Source: Mastacembelus armatus | Taxonomy: Eukaryota > Chordata > Actinopteri > Synbranchiformes > Mastacembelidae | Length of the DNA stretch: 64,000 nucleotides | Direction: 5' to 3' | NCBI RefSeq assembly: GCF_900324485.2 | Contig: NC_046650.1 | Coordinates: 18,930,007-18,994,006 of the forward strand | Shown here: positions 35,605-47,330 of the stretch, one piece after another | How positions within the stretch are numbered: position 1 is the first letter of the stretch | Layout of the letters: each line of letters opens with the position of its first letter | The notes under the pieces: generated by a model | Told to the model about the DNA's origin: nothing | The model's database searches: none | Seen by the model: only the letters and a program-made list of their open reading frames with translations | Translations under genes and position numbers: made by a program

Positions 35605-37853
35605 ATGAGTCCGGTCAGGTGGTGTCAGGTGGCGGCTGTGCTGCTGCTGCTGCTGGTCGGTGTCCCGTTCACGGTGCTGCTGCTCTTTCCAGCTCACGGT
35701 GAGTCCTGTTGGCACCGGAAACACTGACGGGGTTCTTTACCGTTACAGCCGCGGTCTGACCGCTTTTATTGAAGTTATCGCGAGGTTTGCAGCCTGTCCC
35801 GGTGCAAAGTGAAGCTGCGGCAGGTGAAGTTGTCACGCACTTTTTATTTTGCGGGCGATTGAAATGAAGGTTTTTGTGCATCAGTGACGGAAACGTGTTT
35901 TTGGAAAAGTCAGTAAGTGACTGGAAAGAAAAGGTGCTTCCTGTTGGCGCTAATTAAACTGGGCCTGTTCACCTGGGGCTCATTAAAGTCCAGAAACACA
36001 CACCTGCTGGCCTGCGTTGGTCCAAACGGGGTTTCTGGACTTTAGTTTGACTCCCTAGTGTTTCTGGGCTGATGTTTGGGTTCGGAGCTGTTAGACATGG
36101 ACTGATGTGTCTGCTGGGAGTGTGTCAGTGTCTGACCGGGACTCATGAGTTTGTTTGGAGTGAACCAGGAGAAAATAATGTGTGACAAGTGTTGGCATCA
36201 TCCTAAGACGACGTTCTGTTTCTGGACTGGCTCTGGGCTTCTTCTTGGGTTTCTTTGTGTTCCGTCTTTTGAATGAAATCCTGTCGACATGCAGCCTCAG
36301 CTCCGGTCGTTTGTCTCTGCCGTTTCCTCGGACTCGTCATATCATGTGGTGATTTGAATGTGTGTGTTTCAGGGTCGGTGCTGGTGGACAGGAGGCAGCT
36401 GGACCTGCGCAAACTGACCACTGGGACCAGGACCACAGGTGGGCCCGACTGCAGCGGTTTGTGACCAAATGTTGCACATTAGATTGTGGCTCATAGTTAA
36501 TGTTGACCCAGCCCACAGTCACTCTGGGACTTCAGTCCACTAAGAAAGTCTTTAGTGGACTGAAGTGGGTCTGAACTGTGTGAAGTCACTGTGTCGTAGC
36601 TGCTGTGAGTTTCCACCCACAGATGTTCTCGTGCTTGTTTAGGTTGAAGGTCCAAAGCTGCTTCTTCTCATTGGTGTTGGTCTGTAACAGCTTTCATTGT
36701 CCCGTCTGTCGTCCTGTGGGCGGCGCTGGATTGATGGACTCACACTGTTGATTTGATGAAACAGGTTTTCTCTGCAGACTGATCAGATTTTGCTGCTGTT
36801 TCAGTTTCTACAACGGTGGACAGGAGGCAACAGGAAGTTCACAGGCCGAGCACAGCGCAGCATGCCGTCACCCGCTGGGCCGTCACCCGCCGGGCCGCCA
36901 GCAGCAGAGCCGCAGGTGGGTTACAGAACAAGAAGGGGAACCAGTCATGGCTGCAGTTGGTTTAAAGTCTCTGCTGGATCATTTCAAGTTGTTGAGTCGA
37001 CCGAATCCTTCAGGTCTGAGGATGAAGGGTCTTTTCTGCTGTTTGTTTTCAGTGCAGAGAAACCTGACGGCTGAGCTCGGACAGACGCTCACGCTGCCGT
37101 GTCAAGTTCCCGCCAACAACAACATCGTGGCCGTGATGTGGACCAGACCCGATCAGAAGCCCAAACACGTCCTGTTTCTCCATGGCGGGCAGCGGGACCT
37201 GAACAACCAGCACCCATCCTTCAGGAACAGGGTGGAGCTGGTGAGCAGGCAGCTGAAGGACGGGAACCTGTCTCTGATCCTGAGGAACTTCAAGACGGGC
37301 GACAGCGGAAAATACGAGTGTCGCTATAAAGAGAGAAGAGGGGGAGTCTTTGTTTTGTCTGAGTCCGTGAGCACCATCAACCTGACGGCAAAGCGCTCAG
37401 GTGAGTCAAAACTGGAATGTTTCAGTTTGTACGTCCCACGTTTCCATCCCAGGTCTGTGTTTTCTGCACAGATAGAAAATGTGGATCCAGAGTGTTGGAT
37501 GGAAACACACTGAGGTCCAACATTTCCACACACAACAACAACAACAACAGAGTCAGAACAGTCCTCATGCAAGAGTCTGTCGGAGCCTGTTTCCTGGAGC
37601 TTTCAGCCACGTGAGGGCTTCATCAGCTGCTCAGCTGTTCATGGCAGACTGACACATGAGGTGATGATTCAGTTCTGGTTCAGTGTCACTAACTATTGTC
37701 TGCTCCTCAGGGGACCCGGCTGGAAACAGGAGTCGGGGCCACGATGCGGTGCTGATAACTCTGTCCGTTATCGGGGCCTTTGTTCTGCTGGCGGTCGCCG
37801 TCGTGTGTTTTGTGCTGTGCAGGAAATGCAAACGGAGAGGGGAGCAGAGCTGA
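35605..37853 (+). CDS. V-set membrane protein with arginine-rich stalk
   Basis: Exons 35605-35698, 36373-36438, 36805-36915, 37053-37400 and 37711-37853 sum to 762 nt (253 residues), with every internal junction in the same phase. The leader is MSPVRWCQVAAVLLLLLVG plus further hydrophobic residues. Exons 2 and 3 encode an arginine- and threonine-rich stretch, and both carry VDRRQ. The V-set domain spans about residues 91-205: LTLPCQVP, VAVMWTRPD, VLFLHGG, RVELVSRQ and SGKYECRYKE. Next come a short linker and a membrane segment (AVLITLSVIGAFVLLAVAVV), with a basic tail CRKCKRRGEQS and no tyrosine motif. It is related in domain and orientation to the two V-set genes upstream but much more diverged. 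It fits the fish butyrophilin/B7-like group; the function is unknown. AATAAA at 38189-38194 is the likely poly(A) signal. Confidence 0.78.
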
Positions 37854-39230
37854 TGGGGAAACAGACGGGGTCCAGGGTCTGGTACCGATCTGTACAGTCG
37901 GCGGTTCTGAAGTGTCGGTGAGCAGTAAAGGCTGTGGATTGTGCAGAGCGGGGTCAGAGGTCATGGCTCAGGTGGACTGTGTGTGTGTGTGTCGGAGGAT
38001 GAAAGTCGTCTGACTCGTGTGGCCAACGACAGATGTGTGTTCTGACACACACTGACTGATTGACTTTAAAGCCGTTTGAAATGTTCTGTACTGTAGTATT
38101 ACTGTAGTATCACTGTGACTATACAAAGTATTTATGCAGAGACATGTTGATGTTGTTGCTGTATTTTAATGTCAGTTTTAAAAGAGAAAATAAAGTTCTG
38201 ATAAAGGTCCTTTTGGGTTTGGATCATGTTGTCTTTGCTGGTTCAGGTAACAGCATCTTCAGCTCCCAAGAGTTTGGACTGAGAAATGATCAGGGTCCTG
38301 ATTTCCAGGATGTTTTAACAGCAGAAATCTAATTTTTTTAAAAAAGGGTCCAATGTTGTTTGCCAGGTGCCAAATGGACCTGGAGATATTTCCATGTCAG
38401 AGCTGATCAAAGTCAGTCACAGTAGAGACATGGGTCATGTTGTGTAGCTCAGTAAACACACAGACACACACACAGCAACACAAACAGCAGCTCCACTAAG
38501 TCCTTCCTGTGGGAACATGTTGAAGCTGATGGTTATTGATCCTGGACTGTAGTGCAGCTGATTGTGTTACTGTGATGGCTTTGGAAAACACAATGACACA
38601 GTCACATCTGGTCACGTCTTATTCAGAGTTTGTGGAGAATCTGGTGGATTCACTGTTGGTTGGTTTCCTGCACAATCAGACTCAAAGGTTTTGACCCACA
38701 GAAACTGGATCCTGTTGGCACAGGCCTGATGGGATCTGACCCCATTTCCAAAGAAACCACATCAGACTCACCTGAGTGATGGCAGAAGGGTAATGAGTGT
38801 GTGTGTGTGTGTGGCAAAGCCCTAATAAGACAAACTCACTGATTTAGATGTTGACATTAGTTCTGACGACAATGGAGACTGAGGGTTTGTTCATCTGATG
38901 ACTGTAGCAAACGGGACATGTGAGCTGTTACTGCTGCTGATTTCAGAAAAGTCCATTTCTCTTTTTCTACACACAGTTTTGTTGAACACACATACCTGCT
39001 TCTAAATGTCATAATGAACCTGGAGCTGTGATTTAGTCATTTCTGCCTGTTCCTTTAACAGGACTAGTCACATCCTGAACATTTAGAACACTCGAAGTAT
39101 ATGAAGGCAACAAATCTAACAACATTGGAGAAAGTGGTATTTTCAACCCTAATCATCTCCATAAACAGTTTCCTGGTGTCATTTCTGGGTCTTTCTGGAC
39201 AAGTGTAGGTCCAGCTGCGTCTTTGGGAAT
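37854..39230. other. 3' flank and intergenic sequence
   Basis: 3' untranslated region of the preceding V-set gene up to about 38200, then unique sequence with a short (TG)n near 38800. No exon was recognised. Confidence 0.5.
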
Positions 39231-39234
39231 TATG

Positions 39235-39450
39235 GACAAATCAGCAATGATCAGACAGAGCAACATCAGTCAGTGACATTAGAAATGTTAACACCCTCAG
39301 TGATGACCAGGTCCAGAGTGTGACCTCTGGTCTGGGTCGGCTCACTAACGTGCTGACTAAGGCCGTAGGTTCCATGGACAGCAGAAAGTCCTTTGGTGTT
39401 TCTGTCACAGGTCTTATCCACGTGGACATTAGAATCAGCTGTGATAACTA
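39235..39450 (-). mobile_element. LINE endonuclease fragment
   Basis: On the minus strand the reading contains NVHVDKTCDRNTK, TRGHTLDLVITEGVNISN and VALSDHC. These are the conserved C-terminal part of a non-LTR retrotransposon endonuclease domain. Isolated fragment. Confidence 0.7.
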
Positions 39451-39659
39451 AAGAGTCTTGAAAAAAAGATTATTGATTAAAAATGATTTGTTCCCATCAC
39501 ACTGTCTCTCACATGGACCTAAACCATTTCCAACAATGATCGGCTGTGACTGAAGTTTCACCTGTCAGTGTTTCATCAGACAGTAACACTTTCTGTCTCC
39601 TGCATTTGGCCACAAGTTTCCTTCAGCGTCATCACAGCAGCACAGGTGAAACATCAGTC

Positions 39660-39800
39660 GTCTTCTTCTTCTCTTCCTTTGGGCTACTCCCTTCAGGGGT
39701 CTCCCTTTTTAGTTTTTAGTTTTTGTAAAGTTTCTTGAGATGTTTTGTATTGTGATTTGGTGCTATACAAATAAAATTGAATTGAATTGAATTGAATTGA
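39660..39800 (+). mobile_element. retroposon 3' tail with (TTGAA)n
   Basis: A cttcttcttctcttcctttg segment and the phrase tttggtgctatacaaataaa lead into five TTGAA copies. This is a 3' end seen on many fish non-LTR elements and SINEs. Confidence 0.55.
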
Positions 39801-40700
39801 ACATCTCCTGTCTTCTCTAGCCAAACATCTGAAAACTGTCTCCTGGGATGTCTAATCCAGCCCTGGCAGCATTCAGGATCAAAGTGTCCACAACCTGTAT
39901 CCAGCAGAGGCCTGTGGTCCTGTGGGCGTGGACAAAAACCTCCACACAGAGACAATCTCCTTGGTCTATGTTTCCAAACCAGGTCCCCTTTTACAGGACT
40001 AAACTCAGGGTCCTGGGGATCTTCCAGCTGTGTCTGGAGTTATTACTTTCCACTCTACTGTAAATGTTGTGTCTCCACATGGTCCCTGCAGAGACGCCTG
40101 GACTGTCCCAGCTTTCTGTCTGAATGTGTTTGAACAACCACGTGTCTGGAAAATATTTAATGTTGGAGAATGAACGAGACCAGGGCTAATGACTTTTGGA
40201 AGAGGTTTTTACTGGATGGTTCTGTGTCGAGACAGTCTGGTCCACACAGACTGCTGTTCCACTGACTGACTGAACAGTTTGACAATGTAACTTCAGGTTT
40301 GACTGACGCCTGTTAGTGACTGAGAAAAACCGTAAAATATGAGCCCGTAAGAGAAAAAGATTTCTGACTGTCTGGATCCACAGACCCGACCCCCCTTATC
40401 CTGGGTTATTTAACCCTGACCCCTAATCCTGCCCAACCCTGAGGAGGTCAATCTGGCTATGATGGAGAACAGGCAGCGAATGACTTGTGATGAATTGAAT
40501 AATTTATCTTAAAATTTAGAAAAATGTTTGCTGACTTGACAGAAACAAATGCATCACATTTTTTATTAATTTCTGTGATTAATAAAATAAACTTTATTAA
40601 TCACAGAAATTAAATTATTTTCAATTTTTTATTTCATTGTCTCTTTTCTTTCTTTCAGTGGGTCAAACTTTATTTTTAAAAGACTTTATAAACTATTGAT
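39801..40700. other. intergenic, no gene seen
   Basis: Unique, partly AT-rich sequence. A short hairpin-like repeat of aataaaataaactttatta type occurs near 40570-40610. No exon was recognised. Confidence 0.4.
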
Positions 40701-40704
40701 TATT

Positions 40705-42350
40705 GAGCCATCCATCCGTCCATCTTCTTCCGGGCCGGATCGCGGGGGCAGTAGCCGAATCAGGGATACCCAGACTTCCTTCTCCCTGGACACTTCCTCC
40801 AGCTCTTCCGGGGGGACACCGAGGTGTTCCCAGGCCAGCCGGGAGACATAGTCCCTCCAGCGTGTCCTGGGTCTTCCCCGGGACCTCCCCCCGATGGGAC
40901 ATGCCCGGAACACCTCCCCAGGGAGGCGACCAGGAGGCATCCGGAACAGATGCCTGAGCCACCTCAACTGACTCCTCTCGATGTGGAGGAGCAGCAGCTC
41001 TACTCCGAGCTCCTCACCCTATCTCTAAGGGAGCGCCCGGCCACCCGGCGGAGGAAGCTCATTTCAGCCGCTTGTATTCGCGATCTTGTCCTTTCGGTCA
41101 TGACCCAGAGCTCATGACCATAGGAGAGAGTAGGAACGTAGATTGACCGTTAAATCGAGAGCTTTAACGGACCCCATACTCCTGGAGCACCTCCCACAGG
41201 ATGTCACGAGGTACCCGGTCGAATGCCTTCTCCAGGTCCACAAAACACATGTGGACTGGTTGGGCAAACTCCCATGAACTCTCGAGCACCCTCGAGAGGG
41301 TGCAGAGCTGGTCCAGCTGGATCCTCCTCTCCAGCACCCTGGCATAGACCTTCCCCGGGAGGCTGAGAAGTGTGATCCCTCTATAGTTGGAACACACCCT
41401 CTGGTCCCCCTTCTTAAAAAGAGGAACCACCACCCCGGTCTGCCAATCCAGGGGTACTGTCCCCGAGAGCCACGCGATATTGCACAGGCGTGTCAACCAT
41501 GACAACTGCTGGACTCTCAGCCCAGTTGACAGTTCTGCCTCGCTCTTAACCCGAGTGTCCGAGACATACGGCCGAAGGTCAGATGACACGACTAGAAAGT
41601 TGATTATTGACCTCTGGCCTAGGGTGTCCTGGTCCCATGTGTACTGATGGACACCTTTATGCTTGAACATGGTGTTTGTTATGGACAAACTGTGACTAGC
41701 ACAGAAGTCCAGCAACAGAACACCACTTGGGTTCGTATCGGGGAGGCTGTTCCTCCCAATCATGCCCCTCCAGGTTTCACTGTCACTGCCCATGTGAGCG
41801 TTGAAGTCCCCCAACAGAATTATGGAGTCCCCAGTAGGAGCACCTTACAGCAACCCCCCGAGAGACTCCAAAAAGGCCGGGTACTTTGCACTGATCTGCA
41901 CAGTCTGAGTACCTATCGGGGATAGGTCAGTGAGAGACCTATCCCTGACCCGATGGTGCAGGGAAACAATCCTTTCACTCTGGGGGGGAAAACTCCAACA
42001 TGTGGCGGCTGAGCTGGGAGCTATGAGCAAGTCCACACCAGCTCGCTGCTTCTCACCACAAGCAACTCCAGAGTAGAAGAGAGTCCAGCCCCTCTCAAGG
42101 AGCTGGGTTCCAGAGCCCAGGCTGTGTGTGGAGGTGAGCCCAACTATCTCTAGTCGGTACCGCTCGACCTCCCGCACAAGCTCAGGCTCCTTCCCCCCAG
42201 TGAGGTGACATTCCATGTCCCTAAAGCCAGTTTCAGCATCCAGGGATCAGGTCGCCGAGGTCCCCGTCCTCGACCACTGCCCCATCCACTAAGCACCGGC
42301 CCTTTATGGATCCTCCTGCGGGTGGTGGGTCCACAGAAGGGCTGATTATT
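40705..42350 (-). mobile_element. internally deleted LINE (endonuclease and reverse transcriptase)
   Basis: Read on the minus strand, the element starts near 42350. The endonuclease N-terminus follows (GKEPELVREVERYRLEIVGL), then [10 protein letters not shown] and [18 protein letters not shown]. After this come part of the reverse transcriptase ([41 protein letters not shown]) and a C-terminal stretch (RGRPRTRWRDYVSRLAWEHL). The catalytic YADD block is missing, as is part of the link between endonuclease and reverse transcriptase. The copy is dead, though a 216-codon open frame survives at 41164-41814. The 3' end carries a TGGA-type tail (ccatccatccgtccatc on the plus strand). The exact LINE clade is not certain. 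Confidence 0.85.
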
Positions 42351-42408
42351 GATCTCCAGGTGTGTGTGATGAAGCCTCAGGTGTGTGCAGCAGCTGCTGC
42401 TGTATCTA

Positions 42409-42428
42409 CCTGGTAACCGGTGATGTCA
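42409..42428 (+). promoter_or_regulatory. MHC class II X1-X2 box
   Basis: cctggtaaccggtgatgtca has the layout of an X1 (RFX) box directly followed by a CRE-like X2 box. It lies about 120 bases before the class II alpha start codon. In known class II promoters these sites bind the RFX complex and CREB and then recruit CIITA. Confidence 0.75.
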
Positions 42429-42442
42429 TGTGGTCTCTGCGC

Positions 42443-42454
42443 TGTGATTGGCTG
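42443..42454 (+). promoter_or_regulatory. MHC class II Y box
   Basis: tgtgattggctg contains the inverted CCAAT (ATTGG) of the NF-Y site. It begins about 15 bases after the X2 box, the spacing expected for a class II SXY module. Confidence 0.75.
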
Positions 42455-42527
42455 CTGTGTGAGCAAGAGCTGAGCAGTCAGTTCCTGAGAGTCTTCCTCA
42501 CAGACTCAGTCTGAGTCACAGACACTG

Positions 42528-45500
42528 ATGATGATGATGAAGGTGAAGGTGTCAGAGCTGGTCCTGGTCCTCTCCTGGGTCCTCTGTGTCTCTGCTGAAG
42601 GTAAGAGTCTGTTTACAGTCTGGACTCAACAACAAACAAACAAACAAACAGTTTGTGATCAGGTTCCTTCTGTTTCAGTTCAACATGAGAACATTTATAT
42701 CTCAGGCTGTTCAGACTCTGATGGAGAGCAGATGTACGGACTGGATGGTGAAGAGCTGTGGTACGCTGACTTTGTCAACAAGAGAGGAGTTTACCCTCTG
42801 CCCAGTTTTTCAAATTCTTTCAGATATGAGGAAGGAGTTTATGAAGCAGCTGTGGCTGATGAACATACCTGCAAATTAAACCTGAACCTTGCTCTTCGTG
42901 GAATGAAGGACTACCCAATGGAAAATGGTAAAAACAAACATAAGCAGAATATATATAACATATAAGCATAAACATTTTTCTGTCACTTCTATTTAACTAT
43001 ATAAACCGTAGGAGAGTTTGCGTTGACATTGGATGAAGTAATTAGATCAAAAGGTGAAGAACTCAAATTTCCACACTAAGATCAACTTTTAAATACAACA
43101 CACTACTAAAATTATGTCATTCATTTTTTTTTATATAGTTAAAAAAATTTTGTTTAGATAAAGAAAAAATGATTTTGATCCTAAAATGTCACTGTTGATA
43201 TTTTAAAACTGAACCTCAGGAGTTTCAGTCCAGGTTTTTTAAGCAGAGGGACGATCATAGCGTTAAAACACCCTGAGAAATGTGGAAAATGATTTTTAAA
43301 TAACCAAATAGAATTTCTATCTGACGGGCCAAATTAAATGCCTCATGACTTTGTACAGGTGAACAGTTTAAACGTACCTGACACCTGTAGTTCACTGTGA
43401 ACATACGTTTACTGAGCCGCTCAGTGCAGCCAACTACATCAGTTACCTGACGTCACTCCTAAACTCTACAGGTGTCGTCACATGACAGGCTGTACCTGCA
43501 GATGCTGTGAGGAAAACTCACTAGCCTCAGTAACTAACAGTCTGAACAACAGTTAAAATGACCAGTGTGATGCAAACAGTAAAGTGCTGACGATAGTGAC
43601 TGAGGAAAAATCAGAGGATCACAAGTTTACAGCTCTTCCTGACAGACCAGATATCACAAGAAAAAAAATGAGTTAACTCCACAGCTACTGAGAATATAGA
43701 AGCAAAAATCTACGTTTCATTTCTCAGTTTTCTTGGTTCAAGTCAGTTTCATCACTTTAGGTCCATTTTGATTTTTCCTGTAACCTCCAAAAAAGCAGAT
43801 GTTGCCTTCCAACATTCAGCACTGACAAAGGCCCAACCTTCTCCGGTGTATTCAGTGCATTTACACTGTTACAGCCAAACAACTTTCAAACCATATGTGA
43901 TATGTCTGTGAAGATGCTCAGTTGTCCAGGTGAAGTTATCTAGAGGTTGAGTCATGGCAACTGGACTAAGGTGAAGCTATTTGGGTGAGTAGTGAAACTT
44001 TTCGACCTAAAAACTAGAAGTCCAGTTGTCATGGCTCAACCTCTAGATTTACGGTATTAAAACTCCAGTGTGTTTAGATCTTGAATCAGTACAGGTAGTG
44101 ACTGACGGTTTACTGTGGCTCTATGTGTTCACCGCTAACACTGTTCAGTAGTCAAACCTGCACAATCTCATACAAACCGTGGATGTACAAAGGAGAACAT
44201 GCACACTCTAAAACATTACTGGCCATAGAAATGACAAACTACTGCCCTGACTTACTTCCTGTTGGCTCCCGGACCACATGCATCTGGTAAAATAAAAATA
44301 ATGAAAAATCTCTTCTAGACTTTCCAGTATATTGGAGGCAATGGATCAAATCAAAAGAGTCCACATATACTCCTCCACTTTTTCCAGTTCGATTCCTGCT
44401 GCCTGTGGACTTTGGAAAGACTATTAATCAGGCTGTAGAGATAAATAAATTCAAACTTAGTCAATCACATCACTGCTCTGTTAACTTGGATGTTAGCAAT
44501 GACATAATATACGTTTCTTAAGAGCAATTTAGCATCATGTCCACACTGAGCAGCTGTTTTCAATGTCGACAGTTTGCCTCCTATATTTCCTGCAGCAGCT
44601 CAAAACCTTTGCACTTTCTGGCACAAACGTTGAGATATAGCCATTAGCTAACATTAGCTAACACGTTTGCTGTACCTGCCTGCATGTAACTGGCTCCGCC
44701 CTCCTCATTGACAGACAAAGAGCACAAAGAGCACATATGCATGTTTTATACAGTGTGACAAACAACTTTTCAATTGTGGGGACCATAAATTGATATATTA
44801 GTTAAACTCTTGACATAATGATCTGACCCATGTGTCTGTTCAGATCCTCCTTCCAGTCCGATCATCTACAGCAGAGACGACGTCGAGCTGGACCAGCAGA
44901 ACACCCTGATCTGTCATGTGACTGGTTTTTATCCTGCTCCTGTAAAGATCCACTGGACCAAGAACGGACAGAACGTGACTGAAGGAACCAGCATCGACGT
45001 TCCCTTCCCCAACAAAGACGGTTCCTTCAGACAGACCTCCAGACTGGAGTTCACACCACAGCTGGGAGACGTTTACAGCTGCACAGTGGATCATCCAGCT
45101 CTGGACCAGCCCCTAACCAGGATCTGGGGTGAGACCACTTTATTTATAGTCACGTCATGAACATTTGGTTAGTGACATAACTGAAGCCTTTGTTTTCTGC
45201 CTCCAGATGTGGAACTGGTTTTAATGTCTGTGAAGATTCTCAGTCATCCAGGTGAAATTATCTACAGGTTGAGTCATGGCAACTGGACTTTCAGTTTTTA
45301 GGTCCAAACGTTTCACCACCCATCCAAGTAGCTTCATCAGTCTGAGAAAAAGCTGGACTGGAACCTCCACTTTATCTCCCAGGTTAACATGTCTCTGTGT
45401 TTTCTGTGTCCAGATGTGGAGCTGATGTTGACGTCTCTGTGTGTTTTCTGTCTCCAGATGTGGAGGTCCAGCAGCCCAGTGTTGGACCTGCAGTGTTCTG

Positions 45501-45579
45501 TGGACTGGGTCTGACTGTGGGTCTGCTTGGTGTGGCAGCTGGAACCTTCTTCCTCATCAAAGGAAACGAGTGCAGCTGA
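42528..45579 (+). CDS. MHC class II alpha chain
   Basis: Exons 42528-42600, 42679-42927, 44844-45128 and 45458-45579 sum to 729 nt (242 residues). The leader is MMMMKVKVSELVLVLSW onward. The alpha-1 domain spans about residues 25-107 (GEQMYGLDGEELWYADF, HTCKLNLNLALRG) with a cysteine pair typical of fish alpha-1. The alpha-2 Ig domain spans about 108-202 (LICHVTGFYPAPVKIHW, DVYSCTVDHPAL). The membrane segment has the glycine-rich pattern of class II (GLGLTVGLLGVAAGTFF) and a very short tail. The product pairs with the beta chain to show peptides to CD4 T cells; the beta gene lies 1.75 kb downstream on the same strand. Four starting ATGs in a row leave the exact start open by up to three residues. 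AATAAA at 45719-45724 is a likely poly(A) signal. Confidence 0.95.
43938..44048. mobile_element. foldback MITE in class II alpha intron 2
   Basis: Two 30-base arms (43938-43967 and 44019-44048) are inverted copies with about two mismatches, around a 51-base loop. A related but not folded stretch (gttgagtcatggcaactgga) occurs again in intron 3 at about 45268. This suggests a dispersed element. Confidence 0.65.
45201..45457 (+). other. three acceptor-like copies before the last class II alpha exon
   Basis: The sequence ccagatgtgga occurs with a pyrimidine lead at about 45206, 45413 and 45457. Only the third gives the membrane exon in frame. Use of the second would shift the frame and lose the membrane segment. 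Confidence 0.55.
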
Positions 45580-45724
45580 TTGGTCGGAGCTGATGATGTC
45601 ATCAGGATTGTATATAAAGTTTTTGCATAGAGACAAATCAGAATGTGCAGCTGGTTATTAAAATATCACTGAGTTGTCTTGGCCTTCAGAGACAATCTCA
45701 GGCTGATGCTCAATGAAAAATAAA

Positions 45725-46675
45725 ACCATCAGTTATCAATTTATTTTTTGTATGTATGACATGACATGCATATGCACTCTGAGAGCAAAGTGGTCTCTTG
45801 GGATAATATGGTACTATGAGGTCTTCAAAGTATGAAGGAGCTTGATCATGAAGGGATTTGTATGTAATAAACTGACTCAGTCTGACCCAGAGTTGGGACT
45901 TGATTGTTTTGGTGTATAGTGTCCAGAAGAGAAGTCAAACAGTTTGTGACCAGGATGTGAGGGGTCTGCAGAAAACTTCTCTACCCTCCTCTTGACCTCT
46001 GAGGTGTACAAGTCCTTGATTGAGGGCAGGTTGGAGTCCTGTTAAGCCTATTTCTGTCGTGAACAGACTTGATGGACCCTTGTAGATAATAAGGATAAAG
46101 TCTGTTAATGAAAATACTGTGAACCAGAACTGACACAGAGATTAAATTTAAAACCACTTGCCCATAGGCAGAGTTTGACAGCAGGGACAACCCTGCTCCA
46201 ACTGTTCCACTGTGTGTTGCACATAGAGCAACAGAACAGCGCCAAACACAGCACAGCAGGAAGATGTTGGGCTGGTCCAGGGCTGCTCCTGGCTGTTCCT
46301 TTCAATTTGATGATGGTGGAACTAGCACCTATAAGTTCACTTATAGTTGCACACTTCACAGTATACCAGAGTGTGGGAGGCTGGCCTACTATTGTGTGTG
46401 TTCACATTGTTCCTTCTGTTGTGTGTCTGTAGCAGTGTATGTGTTATTATACTGTATCATCCTGTGTTGTATTAAATGATGTTGTTGACTGATTTGTAGC
46501 TGCAGCCTGAGTGGACCTGCTGGTGTGAGGAAACTTTCTTTGAACCTTCAAAACAAAAGAACATTATTAAAAAGGCAAATTTGTCATAGTTCCTGTCCAG
46601 GCCTGTGCTGCTGCTGTAGTGCAAAGTACAAATTAGGGGGAAAGTAATATACTCAAAGTTTACCAATACATCCAT
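45725..46675. other. intergenic, no gene seen
   Basis: Unique sequence between the two class II genes. Short open frames here have no domain or splice support. Confidence 0.45.
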
Positions 46676-46800
46676 CCATCATCTGTACCCCCTTATTCCT
46701 AATCAGGGTCCCAGGGATCTGCTGGAGCCTATCCCAGCTCTCTTTGGGTGAAAGGCAGGGGTCCACCCTGGACAGGTCACCAGCCCATCACAGGGCCTGG
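46676..46800 (+). repeat. fragment of a dispersed fish repeat
   Basis: catccatcatctgtaccccc and tggagcctatcccagctctc are shared with the repeat at 56503-56870. Here only the left part is present. Confidence 0.7.
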
Positions 46801-46804
46801 TTTA

Positions 46805-47140
46805 CTAGCAAAGTATATAAGTATATTTAAGCAAAATAAGTATATTTAAGTATACTTTTATAAACTGAAAAGTTTGGGAGTCTTATGTGACCAGCAAACT
46901 AACAGTATTTAGTAGGGTACAAGTATATAACTAGTACCTGTGTACTCAAAAGTTTACTACTCTTACACCTAAAATAAACTTTGTGTACTTTTATAAACTA
47001 AAAGTGGTCCAATTTATTCCCAATGTTCAAATAGTACATTAATATTAATATACTTTGGACCTAAAGTGTACCTGGGAAATATACTCTAACTTTATTTAAG
47101 TTTACTTAAAATATACTTTAAATATACATTTTTTAAGGGA
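46805..47140. repeat. AT-rich repeat with AGTATA motifs
   Basis: Many copies of palindromic agtatatttaagtatac-type words on both strands within 340 bases. It is probably a small non-autonomous DNA element, but no borders or target duplication could be fixed. Confidence 0.5.
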
Positions 47141-47240
47141 AAACATGGATATAAATTACAACTTTATCAATACCAAAATCTACTATTAAGATTTTTGTTA
47201 ACATATACCTATGCCTTCATCAGACTGTGAGAGTCGTCTG

Positions 47241-47262
47241 CCTGGTAACAGCTGATGCTGCA
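47241..47262 (+). promoter_or_regulatory. MHC class II X box of the beta gene
   Basis: cctggtaacagctgatgctg and the following bases match the X1-X2 layout seen in the alpha promoter. It lies about 70-90 bases before the beta start codon. No clear ATTGG Y box follows it at the expected spacing. Confidence 0.65.
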
Positions 47263-47330
47263 TCATGTGACATGTCTCTTGTTTTTAGAGCAGCTGAGTC
47301 AGACTGAGTCAGTGAAGGGACCAGAGGAAC

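Noticed and set aside
45414-45457. Alternative acceptor for the last class II alpha exon
   Set aside because: Its use shifts the frame by 44 bases and removes the membrane segment. It is kept only as a note on repeated acceptor sequence.
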